Assembly (NCBI GenBank): GCA_964386235.1
Contig: CAYLSH010000001.1
Location: 1 to 64,000 of the forward strand
DNA from: RGIG8767 sp964386235
Lineage (GTDB): Bacteria; Bacillota; Clostridia; Lachnospirales; Lachnospiraceae
Length of the DNA: 64,000 bases
Reading direction: 5' to 3'
The translations under genes were made by a program, and so were the position numbers. Shown here piece by piece: positions 1 through 8,465 of this stretch. The notes beneath the pieces were generated by a model. That model had not been told where the DNA came from, searched no databases, and saw only the letters and a program-made list of their open reading frames with translations. How positions within the stretch are numbered: the stretch's first letter is position 1; every line of letters starts with the position of its first letter.

Positions 1-21
1 TCATTCTTTTTTTGTCCATAA

Positions 22-65
22 AAAAACCCCTTCCATACTTATCTAAATGTATGCAGGGGGTTTTT
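22..65 (-). terminator. Rho-independent terminator after the symporter gene
   Basis: An inverted repeat with outer arms AAAAACCCC and GGGGTTTTT and an inner CATAC/GTATG pair lies about 30 bp beyond the symporter stop codon. Read on the minus strand, the GGGG arm runs into a run of T, as in an intrinsic terminator. Confidence 0.8.
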
Positions 66-94
66 CTATTATGACTGATACGATTTTGTGTTTT

Positions 95-1621
95 TTATTC
101 TTCTATGGATCTTCTTTTATGAACGGTTACGGTTTCGTCCAGGCAGGTAAAGATCTCATCCACTTTTTCTTTCTTCATCTTAGGTGATAACAGGCTCACA
201 ACGGGAACAATGATCATGCCTGCCACCATCGCTACCGCACCGGCATTGATCGGGGAAGCAATGAATTTGAAGAACATATTCAGTACCGTTAACAAAACGC
301 CGCAGGCAAAACTTGCCCAGACAGCGGCCTTGGTGACACCCTTCCAGTAAAGTCCGTACATAAAAGGTGCTAAGAATGCACCTGCCAGTGCGCCCCAGGA
401 AATACCCATAAGCTGTGCGATAAAGGTCGGAGGATCCAGTGCGATCACTACGCTGATCACGATAAAGAATACCAGCATGATCCGCATGCAAAGCAACTGC
501 TTCTTTTCATCCATTCCTTTTACGATATTGTCCTTGATCAGATCCAGTGTTAAAGTGGAACTGGAGGTTAATACCAGGGAAGATAATGTGGACATGGATG
601 CGGACAATACAAGCACAATTACAACACCAACTAAAATATCCGGCAATGTGGACAGCATACTGGGCACGATCGCATCATAAATAATGCTTCCATCCTCTGC
701 ATAAATGGCAGGCGTATCAAACAAACGTCCGAATCCGCCCAGGAAGTAACAACCGCCGGAAACGATGATTGCAAAAAAGGTGGAAATGATCGTTCCGGAT
801 TTGATCGATTTTTCATCCTTGATCGCATAGAATTTATGTACCATCTGCGGCAATCCCCATGTTCCAAGGGAGGTTAAGATCACGACACCGATCAGGTTGG
901 GCAGATCGGGACCAAAGAAGGATGCGTATACGCCCTGCTGTCCCATGGTCAGTTCCACATCGCTTTCGAGTTTGGACAACTCAATAACTGCATTGTAGAA
1001 ACCACCCTGTCCGTTCAATACGGCAACAATAACTGCCACGATACCAAACAGCATGATGATTCCCTGAATAAAATCATTGATCGCCGTTGCCATGTAGCCG
1101 CCAAGCACAACGTAAACGCCTGTCAGTGCTGCCATAGCCACAACACAGACAGAATACGGAATATCAAATGCCATTCCAAAGAGTCTTGACAGACCATTGT
1201 ATACGGATGCCGTATACGGAATTAAAAAGATAAAGGAAATAGCGCTTGCTGCAATCCTGAGCGCATTGGAGTCATAACGCTTTCCAAAATAGTCCGGCAT
1301 CGTGGCTGCGGATAAATGTTTGGTCATGACCCTCGTTCTTCTGCCCAATACCACCCAGGCAAGCAGGGAACCGATGATCGCATTACCAATGCCGATCCAG
1401 GTAGCGGAAAGTCCGTATTTATAACCAAACTGTCCGGCATAGCCGACAAATACCACGGCGGAAAAATAAGAAGTTCCGTAGGCAAAAGCAGTCAGCCACG
1501 GTCCGACCGAACGGCCGCCTAATACAAAATCATTGACATTGGTTGCATGTCTTCTGGAGTAGATTCCGACACCGATCATGATCAGAAAAAATACCAGAAG
1601 AAAAATAATCTTGGTTACCAT
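95..1621 (-). CDS. Sodium:solute symporter (SSS/PutP family)
   Basis: A 508-residue integral membrane protein of the sodium:solute symporter family, which imports small organic acids, amino acids or sugars with Na+. Around 12-13 hydrophobic segments run along the sequence, beginning with the first segment IIFLLVFFLIMIGVGIYSRR; the early NDFVLGGRSVGPW and FSAVVFVGYAGQFGYKYG stretches are typical of the family. An ATG seven codons upstream is possible, but the ATG at 1621 has a GGAGG 8-9 nt ahead, so I chose it. The gene lies downstream of the aryl-acid operon, separated by a terminator, and has its own promoter with operator-like repeats resembling those of that operon. From that shared motif I infer that it imports a substrate of the operon, for example an aryl acid or aromatic amino acid. 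The family call is secure; the substrate is a guess. Confidence 0.9.
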   Translation of the reverse strand: MVTKIIFLLVFFLIMIGVGIYSRRHATNVNDFVLGGRSVGPWLTAFAYGTSYFSAVVFVGYAGQFGYKYGLSATWIGIGNAIIGSLLAWVVLGRRTRVMTKHLSAATMPDYFGKRYDSNALRIAASAISFIFLIPYTASVYNGLSRLFGMAFDIPYSVCVVAMAALTGVYVVLGGYMATAINDFIQGIIMLFGIVAVIVAVLNGQGGFYNAVIELSKLESDVELTMGQQGVYASFFGPDLPNLIGVVILTSLGTWGLPQMVHKFYAIKDEKSIKSGTIISTFFAIIVSGGCYFLGGFGRLFDTPAIYAEDGSIIYDAIVPSMLSTLPDILVGVVIVLVLSASMSTLSSLVLTSSSTLTLDLIKDNIVKGMDEKKQLLCMRIMLVFFIVISVVIALDPPTFIAQLMGISWGALAGAFLAPFMYGLYWKGVTKAAVWASFACGVLLTVLNMFFKFIASPINAGAVAMVAGMIIVPVVSLLSPKMKKEKVDEIFTCLDETVTVHKRRSIEE

Positions 1622-1655
1622 TTTTCTTTCCTCCAAATCCAATTTAAGTATTTGC

Positions 1656-1701
1656 TTTAAAGCGTTGCGCTTTAAACCGTTACGCTTTAAAGCCTTAAAG
1701 C
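1656..1701 (-). promoter_or_regulatory. Candidate operator: three phased TTTAAA repeats
   Basis: TTTAAA occurs at 1656, 1671 and 1686, exactly 15 bp apart. The first two form a perfect inverted repeat: TTTAAAGCG (1656-1664) and CGCTTTAAA (1668-1676) separated by 3 bp. The second and third form an imperfect one sharing the middle half-site. The block sits directly downstream of the -10 element and covers the expected transcription start, a position where a bound repressor would block transcription. The regulator is not in this window. A related motif occurs at the acyl-CoA ligase promoter (8367-8389). Confidence 0.6.
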
Positions 1702-1707
1702 ATTTAT

Positions 1708-1736
1708 ATTATAATAAAACCCTGCACTGAATGCAA
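1708..1736 (-). promoter_or_regulatory. Sigma-A type promoter of the symporter gene
   Basis: On the minus strand a -35 TTGCAT (1736-1731) and a -10 TATAAT (1713-1708) are separated by 17 bp. The -35 lies within the hairpin that ends the preceding operon. Confidence 0.75.
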
Positions 1737-1741
1737 GGTTT
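1717..1741 (-). terminator. Terminator of the aryl-acid operon (possibly bidirectional)
   Basis: Arms AAACCCTGCA (1717-1726) and TGCAAGGTTT (1732-1741) pair with one G-U wobble around a 5-nt loop, 23 bp beyond the amidohydrolase stop codon. T-rich sequence follows on both strands. The descending arm overlaps the promoter of the next gene. Confidence 0.7.
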
Positions 1742-1764
1742 TTTTACAGATTCCATTTTCAAAT

Positions 1765-2559
1765 TTATATTTCCAGCAATTTTTCCGCATTGCCATGCAA
1801 TATGGCATCCAATGTTTCCTGCGGCAGCAGGCTTTGTAACACCCCAAGATCTCTTTTGGCATCGCCCCAGGGAGAATCCGTTGCGAACAAAACTTTCTCA
1901 CAGCCATGCTTTTTCAGGATCTTTAGAAACATTTCCGGTGCAATATAATCCAGCGTAAAAGAAGTATCCAGATACACATCTTTTCCGGCAAGGTGTTCAT
2001 ATACCCCTTCCCACTGCTTCCATCCGCCAAGATGCGCAAGAACCAGTTTCTTAGGCCTGATCTTTTCAATGACCTTTGCCGCTTTTTGTGCCGGACAATG
2101 AACCGGGGACGGCAGTCCGATGTCAATCCCCGCATGTACCACGATAATCAGTCCGATCGCATCCGCATATTCGATGATCCTCATATAGCGCGTATCATCG
2201 ATCATCACGCCCTGATAGTCCGGATGTAGTTTAATACCGGGTAATCCGAGTTCTTTTATCGTATCCAGTCTGGCTTTGTAGTCCTCACAATCCGGGTGGA
2301 TCCCGCCAAAAGAAAGCAGTTTTCCCCGGTAACGTTCGTTTACCTTTGCGGCAAAAAGATTTACCGTTTCAAATTGGGAGGGTTTTGTCACAACCGGTAA
2401 AATCACGGACAGATCCACCTTGTTTTTTTCCATGGACATTAACAGTCCCTGCAAGGTTCCGTCCGTTGCAGCTGTAATCCCGGAAGCTGCCTCCAAATGC
2501 GCAATGCTGCCCGGTGCGATCTTATCCGGAAAAATATGTGTATGAAAATCAATGATCAT
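1765..2559 (-). CDS. Amidohydrolase-family metal-dependent hydrolase (Amidohydro_2 type)
   Basis: A 264-residue TIM-barrel hydrolase. The N-terminal MIIDFHTHIFPD carries the His-x-His metal pair at residues 6 and 8. Further probable metal or catalytic residues are the His of IIVVHAG, the His of LVLAHLGG and the Asp of VLFATDSPWGD, the usual order in the Amidohydro_2 group, which includes decarboxylases and lactone or amide hydrolases. It is the last gene of the operon and starts 3 nt after the stop of the ACT-domain gene, so translational coupling is likely. In context it could hydrolyse or decarboxylate an aromatic intermediate or free it from an amide conjugate; this is inference. The exact reaction cannot be read from the sequence. 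Confidence 0.8.
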   Translation of the reverse strand: MIIDFHTHIFPDKIAPGSIAHLEAASGITAATDGTLQGLLMSMEKNKVDLSVILPVVTKPSQFETVNLFAAKVNERYRGKLLSFGGIHPDCEDYKARLDTIKELGLPGIKLHPDYQGVMIDDTRYMRIIEYADAIGLIIVVHAGIDIGLPSPVHCPAQKAAKVIEKIRPKKLVLAHLGGWKQWEGVYEHLAGKDVYLDTSFTLDYIAPEMFLKILKKHGCEKVLFATDSPWGDAKRDLGVLQSLLPQETLDAILHGNAEKLLEI

Positions 2560-2562
2560 AAT

Positions 2563-2988
2563 CTAGTTTTCCAATTCCTCTGCCGTGATCAGTTCCACAC
2601 CTGCTTTGCTTAAAATGTCCGCTGCTTTATTAAGATCGCCGGTTTTGATTACGATGGAGGCATCATCCGAACCGGTTGCCAATGCGTACATATAATCAAT
2701 ATTGATTCCGGCTTTACAAATCTCCGATAATAAGACTTCGAGCTGACCAACCTTATGAGCCAGTTTTACCGCCAGCACTTCTGTCAGCATTGCCGTAAAT
2801 CCGGCTTCTTTTAATACGTTTCTTCCCTTTTGCGGGTCGGATACGATCATGCGGAGCAGACCGTAATCGCTGCTGTCAGCAAGGGATAAGGATACGATAT
2901 TGATGTCATTTCTTTTCAGCGTTGCCAGAACATTGTCCAGACGACCTTCCCTATTTTCTATAAAAACAGATAACTGATTTACAAACAT
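2563..2988 (-). CDS. Tandem ACT-domain protein
   Basis: A 141-residue protein made of two ACT-like units: about residues 3-68 (QLSVFIENREGRLDNVLATL with INIVSLSLADSS) and about 72-138 (GQLEVLLSEICKAGINIDY with DDASIVIK). ACT domains bind small ligands, usually amino acids, and regulate neighbouring enzymes. Proteins of this kind are commonly encoded beside phenylacetate-CoA ligase and indolepyruvate oxidoreductase genes, as here (18 nt from paaK). I infer that it senses an aromatic amino acid or aryl acid and adjusts the adjacent ligase or oxidoreductase. A GGAGAGGG ribosome binding site precedes the ATG. No DNA-binding domain is present, so it is not the missing transcriptional regulator. 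Confidence 0.85.
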   Translation of the reverse strand: MFVNQLSVFIENREGRLDNVLATLKRNDINIVSLSLADSSDYGLLRMIVSDPQKGRNVLKEAGFTAMLTEVLAVKLAHKVGQLEVLLSEICKAGINIDYMYALATGSDDASIVIKTGDLNKAADILSKAGVELITAEELEN

Positions 2989-3006
2989 AGTCCCTCTCCT
3001 TTCGCG

Positions 3007-4305
3007 CTACACCAGTTTACGTTTATCGATCACGTGAACGGCTTTTCCCATGCTTCTTTCGATCGTCTTTGGCTCTACCAGTTTAACTTTCACGGCAAGA
3101 CCGATTGCCTGCTGAATGGCATGTGCGATCTTTTTGGTCAGATTTTCCAATTCACTGATCTTATCCGAGAAGAAAATCTCATCCACTTCCACCTGAACTT
3201 CCAGGGTATCCAGATTGTTGATACGGTCTACAATCATCATATAATACGGTGTGGTCTCACCCAGTTCTAACAGGGCTGCTTCCACCTGCGAAGGGAAGAC
3301 ATTGACACCACGGATAATGAGCATATCGTCCGAACGGCCTTTGAAACGGCTGATTCTGGGAAGAGTACGTCCACATTCACATTTTTCATAACTGATGCTC
3401 GTCAGATCCTTTGTACGATAACGGATCAGCGGCAGACCTTCTTTGGTCAATGTGGTAAATACCAGTTCTCCCGTCTCATTTTCGCCCACAGCCTCATAGG
3501 TTTCCGGATTGATGATCTCCGGAAGGAAATGGTCTTCGTATACATGCAGACCTTTATGGTAGATACAGTCACAGGCAACACCCGGTCCCATAACTTCTGA
3601 AAGCCCGTAGATATCAAATGCATTGATGTGAAGTTTTTCTTCAATCTGTAAACGCATCTGCTCCGTCCATGGTTCCGCACCACAGATCGCTGCTTTTAAT
3701 TTGATCTTATCCAGATCCCCGTTTGCTTCCAGGGTTTCTGCAATATGCAACAAATAGGATGGTGTACAGGCAATTGCCGTCGCGCCAAAATCCTTCATCA
3801 TGGTTGTTAATTTCTTGGTGTTACCCGTTGACATCGGCACAACGGTCGCTCCTAAATGCTCCGCGCCATAGTGGGCACCAAGACCACCTGTAAAAAGACC
3901 ATAGCCGTAAGCGATCTGAATGACATCATCCCGGTTCAGGCCTGCCTGTGCAAAGGCTCTCGCCACACATTCGCTCCAGATCTCAATGTCCCTTTTCGTA
4001 TAGCCGACAACGGTTGCTTTTCCCGTGGTTCCGCTGGATGCATGCACACGCACAATCTGTGACATGGGAACGGCAAATAAACCAAACGGATAGGTATCAC
4101 GCAGATCATCCTTTGTCGTAAAAGGAAGTTTGGTAATATCTTCGATTCCTTTGATATCGCCCGGTTCAATGCCAACCGCCTGCATTTTTTTACGATAAAA
4201 TTCAACATTATGATAGACTCTGTCCACCTGCTTCACAAGACGTTTGCTCTGCAGATTCTGCATCTCATCACGGCTCATGCATTCTTTGGTTTCATTCCAG
4301 ATCAT
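3007..4305 (-). CDS. paaK: Phenylacetate-CoA ligase (aryl-acid:CoA ligase)
   Basis: A 432-residue adenylate-forming enzyme of the PaaK family, which activates phenylacetate or related aryl acids to CoA thioesters with ATP. The phosphate-binding motif VHASSGTTGKATVVGYT lies near residue 90, the acyl-adenylate region IYGLSEVMGPGVACD near 235, and the hinge and C-terminal lid GRSDDMLIIRGVNVFPSQVE near 330. The length matches the family. The gene sits 12 nt after iorB with a GGAGG site before its ATG. Next to an indolepyruvate:ferredoxin oxidoreductase, two directions are plausible: activation of free aryl acetate, or the reverse reaction giving ATP from aryl-acetyl-CoA produced by IorAB. The sequence does not decide between them. 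Substrate specificity (phenylacetate, 4-hydroxyphenylacetate or indoleacetate) is unresolved. Confidence 0.92.
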   Translation of the reverse strand: MIWNETKECMSRDEMQNLQSKRLVKQVDRVYHNVEFYRKKMQAVGIEPGDIKGIEDITKLPFTTKDDLRDTYPFGLFAVPMSQIVRVHASSGTTGKATVVGYTKRDIEIWSECVARAFAQAGLNRDDVIQIAYGYGLFTGGLGAHYGAEHLGATVVPMSTGNTKKLTTMMKDFGATAIACTPSYLLHIAETLEANGDLDKIKLKAAICGAEPWTEQMRLQIEEKLHINAFDIYGLSEVMGPGVACDCIYHKGLHVYEDHFLPEIINPETYEAVGENETGELVFTTLTKEGLPLIRYRTKDLTSISYEKCECGRTLPRISRFKGRSDDMLIIRGVNVFPSQVEAALLELGETTPYYMMIVDRINNLDTLEVQVEVDEIFFSDKISELENLTKKIAHAIQQAIGLAVKVKLVEPKTIERSMGKAVHVIDKRKLV

Positions 4306-4317
4306 GTTGACAACCTC

Positions 4318-4893
4318 CTAACCTTCAAATCCAAGTAAAAAGGCTTTTTTATTGATCTCCACTGTTTTCGGCGGAACGGTCTTTTCAATTACGTTAAGCC
4401 ATGCATCTTTGGAAAAATCCATATGTCTGGCTGCCACACCAAGTACAATGATGTTAAACACTTTGGAATTACCGAGTTTTAAAGCTTCCTCCATGGCATT
4501 GACTTTATAAACGTGATATTTCTTTTCCAGTTCTTCTACGATGTTTTCCGGATACTGTGCCGCACCGGTTACCACGGGCATGGGATCGATCCGATGATCA
4601 TTGACCACGATCGCACCATCTTTTTTGAGGAAATGAGCATATCGGAGTGCTTCTAATCTTTCAAATGCGATCAGCACATCTGCCTGCCCTTCTTCTACAA
4701 TGGGTTCTGCCACTTTTTTACCGTAACGGACATAAGTAACAACACTTCCGCCACGCTGTGCCATACCATGCACCTCGGAAAGTTTTACATCATAACCGGC
4801 ATCCACTGTGATACCGCCTAAGATACGGCTGGTAAGGAGTGTACCCTGACCTCCTACTCCGACGATCATAATATTCTTTGTATTTTCTGCCAT
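4318..4893 (-). CDS. iorB: Indolepyruvate:ferredoxin oxidoreductase, beta subunit
   Basis: A 191-residue subunit of the thiamine-diphosphate 2-oxoacid:ferredoxin oxidoreductase family (gamma-type domain). The N-terminal IMIVGVGGQGTLLTSRILGG and the following VKLSEVHGMAQRGGSVVTYVRYG are diagnostic. With IorA it oxidatively decarboxylates aryl pyruvates (indolepyruvate, phenylpyruvate, 4-hydroxyphenylpyruvate) to aryl-acetyl-CoA and reduced ferredoxin in the cytoplasm. The start codon lies 2 nt beyond the iorA stop, and its GGAGG site lies inside the end of iorA, so the subunits are translationally coupled. Confidence 0.95.
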   Translation of the reverse strand: MAENTKNIMIVGVGGQGTLLTSRILGGITVDAGYDVKLSEVHGMAQRGGSVVTYVRYGKKVAEPIVEEGQADVLIAFERLEALRYAHFLKKDGAIVVNDHRIDPMPVVTGAAQYPENIVEELEKKYHVYKVNAMEEALKLGNSKVFNIIVLGVAARHMDFSKDAWLNVIEKTVPPKTVEINKKAFLLGFEG

Positions 4894-4895
4894 GA

Positions 4896-6635
4896 CTATA
4901 CCTCCACTGTCTCAATCGCACCAAATTTACAGATTCCCTTGCACAGACCGCATCCGTTGCACATGGTCTGGTCAATGGAAATGGTGCCATCTTCATTTTT
5001 CGTAAGTGCAGGGCAGCCCGGTTTTAAGCACATACCGCACTTTTTACATTTTTCTGAAACGGGCTCACATTTTGTAGTAAATTTATTTCCTTTTAACAAA
5101 ACGCATGGGGATTTCGTGATGATCACGGACACTTCATCCTTGGCCGTTTCTTCTTTTAACACTTTTTCAAGGGTAACGGTATCAAATGCGTTGACTTCCA
5201 CAACATTTTTTATACCCATGGCTTTGCACATCTGATAGATATTGATTGCGGGAACCACATCTCCCTTTAAGGTCTTACCGGTTGCGGCATGATCCTGATG
5301 GCCGGTCATTCCGGTTGTGGAGTTATCCAAGATCATAACCGTACCTGTACCCTGATTGTATACCATGTTCATCAGGGAGTTGATTCCGGTATGCATAAAA
5401 GTAGAATCTCCGATCACGGCTACCCAGTTCTTGATATAGTCTTTTCCTTTTGCTTTTTCCATACCATGCAAAGAAGAGATACTGGCACCCATACAAATCG
5501 TGGTATCCACTACACTTAAAGGTGCTACGGCTCCCAGTGTGTAACATCCGATATCACCGGCTGCATGGATCTTTAATTTGTTCAGCACGGAATATACGCT
5601 TCTGTGCGGACATCCCGGACAAAGAATGGGAGGACGAGCCGGAACCTGTGCAGCTTCTTCCAATGCCATGTCTTCTTTTAATACTGCCTTGCGAAGCATA
5701 TTGGCACTGTATTCTCCCTGTACGGTAAAGATCTCCTTACCGATACATGGGATTCCCCATGAACGGATCTGTTCTTCAAAAACAGGCTCTAATTCTTCAA
5801 ATATGTATAAGGTATCCACTTTAGAAGCAAACTCTTCGATCAGTTTTCTCGGTAACGGATGTACCAGTCCGAGTTTTAAAACACTGGCATTCGGGCAGGC
5901 TTCTTTTACATACTGATAGGCAATACCGCTTGTGATAAAACCAATCCCGGTATCGTTCATTTCCACACGGTTGATCGGCATCTCACAGGCATCCGCTGCC
6001 ATTTCTTTTAATCTTTTTTCCACATATACATGTCTGCCTTTTGCCATACCCGGCATCATGACAAATTTGGAAATGTTGCGTTCATACACAATGTCTTCCG
6101 GTTCGCATCTTTCTTCGAGTGTAACCGGTCCCTGGGAATGAGCCAGACGGGTTGTCGTACGCACAATGATCGGTGTGTCATACTTTTCGGACAGATCAAA
6201 TGCATATTTCATAAAGTCCTTGGCTTCCTGTGAATCGGACGGCTCTAATACCGGCACCATAGCGGCTCTTGCCACACATCTGGTATCCTGCTCATTCTGT
6301 GAAGAATAAAGTCCCGGATCATCGGCTGCTACCATAACAAGACCACCGTTTACACCGCAGTAAGAGACTGTATAAAGAGGGTCGCTAGCTACATTCACAC
6401 CCACGTGTTTCATGGATGCCATGGAACGTACACCACTGATGGAAGCACCGATGGCTACTTCCATTGCCACTTTTTCATTCGGAGACCACTCTGCATAAAT
6501 CTCCGGGTATTTTACGATATTTTCACTGATCTCGGTACTTGGTGTGCCGGGATATGCTGCGGACACTTTCACGCCCGCTTCGTAAGCGCCTCTGGCAATG
6601 GCTTCATTGCCTAACATAATCTTTGTTTCACTCAT
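4896..6635 (-). CDS. iorA: Indolepyruvate:ferredoxin oxidoreductase, alpha subunit
   Basis: A 579-residue catalytic subunit. The N-terminal pyrimidine-binding domain (about 1-190) contains VSAAYPGTPSTEI. The thiamine-diphosphate-binding domain (about 340-500) contains ICPGCPHRSVY, DIGCYTLG and the metal-binding VIGDSTFMHTGINSL stretch. The C-terminus (about 525-575) carries two 4Fe-4S ferredoxin motifs: CKKCGMCLKPGCP, with the extra-residue spacing usual for IorA, and the canonical CNGCGLCKGIC. It takes electrons from aryl-pyruvate decarboxylation to ferredoxin, a route used by anaerobes to degrade aromatic amino acids. An AAAGGTGAT site precedes the ATG. The 55-nt gap to the upstream acyl-CoA ligase gene holds no convincing promoter, so the two are probably co-transcribed. 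Confidence 0.96.
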   Translation of the reverse strand: MSETKIMLGNEAIARGAYEAGVKVSAAYPGTPSTEISENIVKYPEIYAEWSPNEKVAMEVAIGASISGVRSMASMKHVGVNVASDPLYTVSYCGVNGGLVMVAADDPGLYSSQNEQDTRCVARAAMVPVLEPSDSQEAKDFMKYAFDLSEKYDTPIIVRTTTRLAHSQGPVTLEERCEPEDIVYERNISKFVMMPGMAKGRHVYVEKRLKEMAADACEMPINRVEMNDTGIGFITSGIAYQYVKEACPNASVLKLGLVHPLPRKLIEEFASKVDTLYIFEELEPVFEEQIRSWGIPCIGKEIFTVQGEYSANMLRKAVLKEDMALEEAAQVPARPPILCPGCPHRSVYSVLNKLKIHAAGDIGCYTLGAVAPLSVVDTTICMGASISSLHGMEKAKGKDYIKNWVAVIGDSTFMHTGINSLMNMVYNQGTGTVMILDNSTTGMTGHQDHAATGKTLKGDVVPAINIYQMCKAMGIKNVVEVNAFDTVTLEKVLKEETAKDEVSVIITKSPCVLLKGNKFTTKCEPVSEKCKKCGMCLKPGCPALTKNEDGTISIDQTMCNGCGLCKGICKFGAIETVEV

Positions 6636-6690
6636 TGATCAATCACCTTTCTGTTTCTTCTATTGTAATCGCATTCCTGCGCTATAATTC

Positions 6691-8325
6691 CTAACTTAAA
6701 TTCTGCTCTGCAATCAGTTTGTTTGCGCCGTAAATCTCACGTAACTTCGGCTTTTCAATCTTGCCGGTCGGATTACGGGGAATGTCTGCAAAAATAACTT
6801 CATGCGGACGTTTGTAACGAGGCAGTTCCATACAGAAAGCATCCACTTCTTCTTTGGTCATGCTCATACCTTCTTTTACCTCAATGATTGCTGCTGCAAT
6901 CTCTCCCAAACGCTTATCCGGAAGTCCGATGACCGCGACATCATGTACCTTATCATTGGTGCGGATAAAATCTTCGATCTGAACCGGATAAAGGTTTTCA
7001 CCACCACTGATGATAACGTCTTTTTTACGGTCTACCAGGAAAATAAAGCCGTCCTCATCTTCCTGTGCCATATCTCCGGTAAAGAGCCAGCCATCCTGCA
7101 ATACTTCATTCGTTGCTTTTTCATCATGATAATAACAGGTCATGACACCGGGACCTTTTACCGCAAGTTCTCCTACTTCACCTTTGGCAACGATATTACG
7201 GTTTTCATCCACGATCTTGACTTCCCAGCCATATCCTGCTTTTCCGATTGCGCCGACTTTATGAATATTTTCCACGCCAAGATGCACGCAGCCCGGTCCA
7301 ATGGATTCGGACAATCCGTAATTGGTATCGTATAAATGGTTGGGGAAAATACTCTTCCATCTCCTGATCAGACTCTGCGGAACGGGTTGTGCACCGATAT
7401 GCATCAGTCTCCACTGTTTTAAATCATAGTCTGAAAGATTGACTTTTCCGCTTTCTATGGCTTCTAAGATATCCTGTGCCCACGGCACTAAGAGCCACAC
7501 AATCGTACATTTTTCTTTGGATACCGCATCTAAGATAAATTCCGGCTTTGTTCCTTTTAATAAAACTGCTTTACTGCCGGATAAAAGACTGCCAAACCAA
7601 TGCATCTTTGCTCCCGTATGATACAGGGGCGGAATGCACAAAAAGACATCTTCCCTTGTCTGTCCGTGATGATTCTGCTCCACTTTGCACGAATGCATCA
7701 GGCTTCTGTGTTTATGTAAAATCGCCTTCGGGAATCCCGTAGTACCGGATGAAAAATAAATAGCGGCATCGTCATCATCCGATAAGATCATGGTTGGAGC
7801 CTGACTGGAACAATTGGCTGATAAAGAATGATAATCATCCGCAAAACCCGGACAACCTTCTCCTACATAGATAAGCAGTCTTCCCTTACTGATACGATCT
7901 GCAATCTCTTCCACACGTCCAATAAACGGATTGCTGAATACCAATACATCCACTTCGGCAAGATTAACACAATATTCAATCTCATCCGCTGAATAACGGA
8001 AATTAAGCGGTACCGCAAGTGCACCGGTTTTTAAAATACCAAAATAGATCGGAAGCCATTCCAATCCATTCATCATCAGGATCGCCACTTTATCCCCTTT
8101 GCGTATTCCCCTCTGAATCAGAAGATTGGCAAAACGGTTGGCCTTTTCATTAAATACGCTCCATGTGATCTCCCTGCGATAACTGGTCTTGGGATTGGGT
8201 TCAATCAGTTCATATTCTTTCCAGGTAACCCTTCTGTCTTCTTTGATCTCCGGGTTAATCTCAACCAGACAAATGTCATTGGGATATTCCCTGGCATTTT
8301 TCTCCAAAAGTTCGGTAATCGGCAT
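6691..8325 (-). CDS. Acyl-CoA ligase (AMP-dependent synthetase, class I)
   Basis: A 544-residue adenylate-forming CoA ligase. Motifs in order are IYFSSGTTGFPKAILHKHRS (P-loop-like, about 205), NYGLSESIGPG (about 330), GWLFTGDMAQEDEDGFIFLVDRKKD (about 415) and the C-terminal NPTGKIEKPKLRE with the catalytic Lys. ATGs at 8367 and 8346 lack ribosome binding sites, while the ATG at 8325 has GGAAGG 9 nt upstream, so I chose 8325. This is the first gene of the aryl-acid operon and a second CoA ligase beside the PaaK-type enzyme, possibly with a different acid substrate such as an aryl propionate, benzoate or fatty acid. That division of labour is inference. Its promoter carries an operator-like inverted repeat resembling the one ahead of the symporter gene. 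Confidence 0.88.
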   Translation of the reverse strand: MPITELLEKNAREYPNDICLVEINPEIKEDRRVTWKEYELIEPNPKTSYRREITWSVFNEKANRFANLLIQRGIRKGDKVAILMMNGLEWLPIYFGILKTGALAVPLNFRYSADEIEYCVNLAEVDVLVFSNPFIGRVEEIADRISKGRLLIYVGEGCPGFADDYHSLSANCSSQAPTMILSDDDDAAIYFSSGTTGFPKAILHKHRSLMHSCKVEQNHHGQTREDVFLCIPPLYHTGAKMHWFGSLLSGSKAVLLKGTKPEFILDAVSKEKCTIVWLLVPWAQDILEAIESGKVNLSDYDLKQWRLMHIGAQPVPQSLIRRWKSIFPNHLYDTNYGLSESIGPGCVHLGVENIHKVGAIGKAGYGWEVKIVDENRNIVAKGEVGELAVKGPGVMTCYYHDEKATNEVLQDGWLFTGDMAQEDEDGFIFLVDRKKDVIISGGENLYPVQIEDFIRTNDKVHDVAVIGLPDKRLGEIAAAIIEVKEGMSMTKEEVDAFCMELPRYKRPHEVIFADIPRNPTGKIEKPKLREIYGANKLIAEQNLS

Positions 8326-8366
8326 TTCTCTTTTCCTTCCCAACATATTATTTTGCAATTCGTCCA

Positions 8367-8389
8367 TTTAACGCTTTACACTGTTAAAA
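8367..8389 (-). promoter_or_regulatory. Candidate operator at the aryl-acid operon promoter
   Basis: The inverted half-sites TTTAAC and GTTAAA, about 10 bp apart, cover the expected transcription start just below the -10 element. Between them lies GTAAAGCG, so the minus strand contains GTAAAGCGTTAAA, close to the TTTAAAGCGTAACG unit repeated at the symporter promoter. The shared core and position suggest one regulator for both units. Confidence 0.5.
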
Positions 8390-8392
8390 TCC

Positions 8393-8421
8393 ATTATAGC
8401 ATTTGTGTATATCGGGGTCAA
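8393..8421 (-). promoter_or_regulatory. Sigma-A type promoter of the aryl-acid operon
   Basis: The minus strand has a -35 TTGACC (8421-8416), a 17-bp spacer and a perfect -10 TATAAT (8398-8393). It begins directly after the T-run of the preceding gene's terminator. Confidence 0.85.
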
Positions 8422-8422
8422 G

Positions 8423-8452
8423 AAAAAAGAACTGCCAAAAACAGCAGTTCTT
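8423..8452 (-). terminator. Terminator of the DUF3048 lipoprotein gene
   Basis: Perfect 9-bp arms AAGAACTGC (8427-8435) and GCAGTTCTT (8444-8452) with an 8-nt loop are followed on the minus strand by a T-run. The hairpin starts 14 bp beyond the stop codon. Confidence 0.9.
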
Positions 8453-8465
8453 TCTTGAAATTACC

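Noticed and set aside
1704..1958. Small ORFs on both strands around the amidohydrolase end
   Set aside because: They are out-of-frame shadows that overlap the operon terminator and the symporter promoter.
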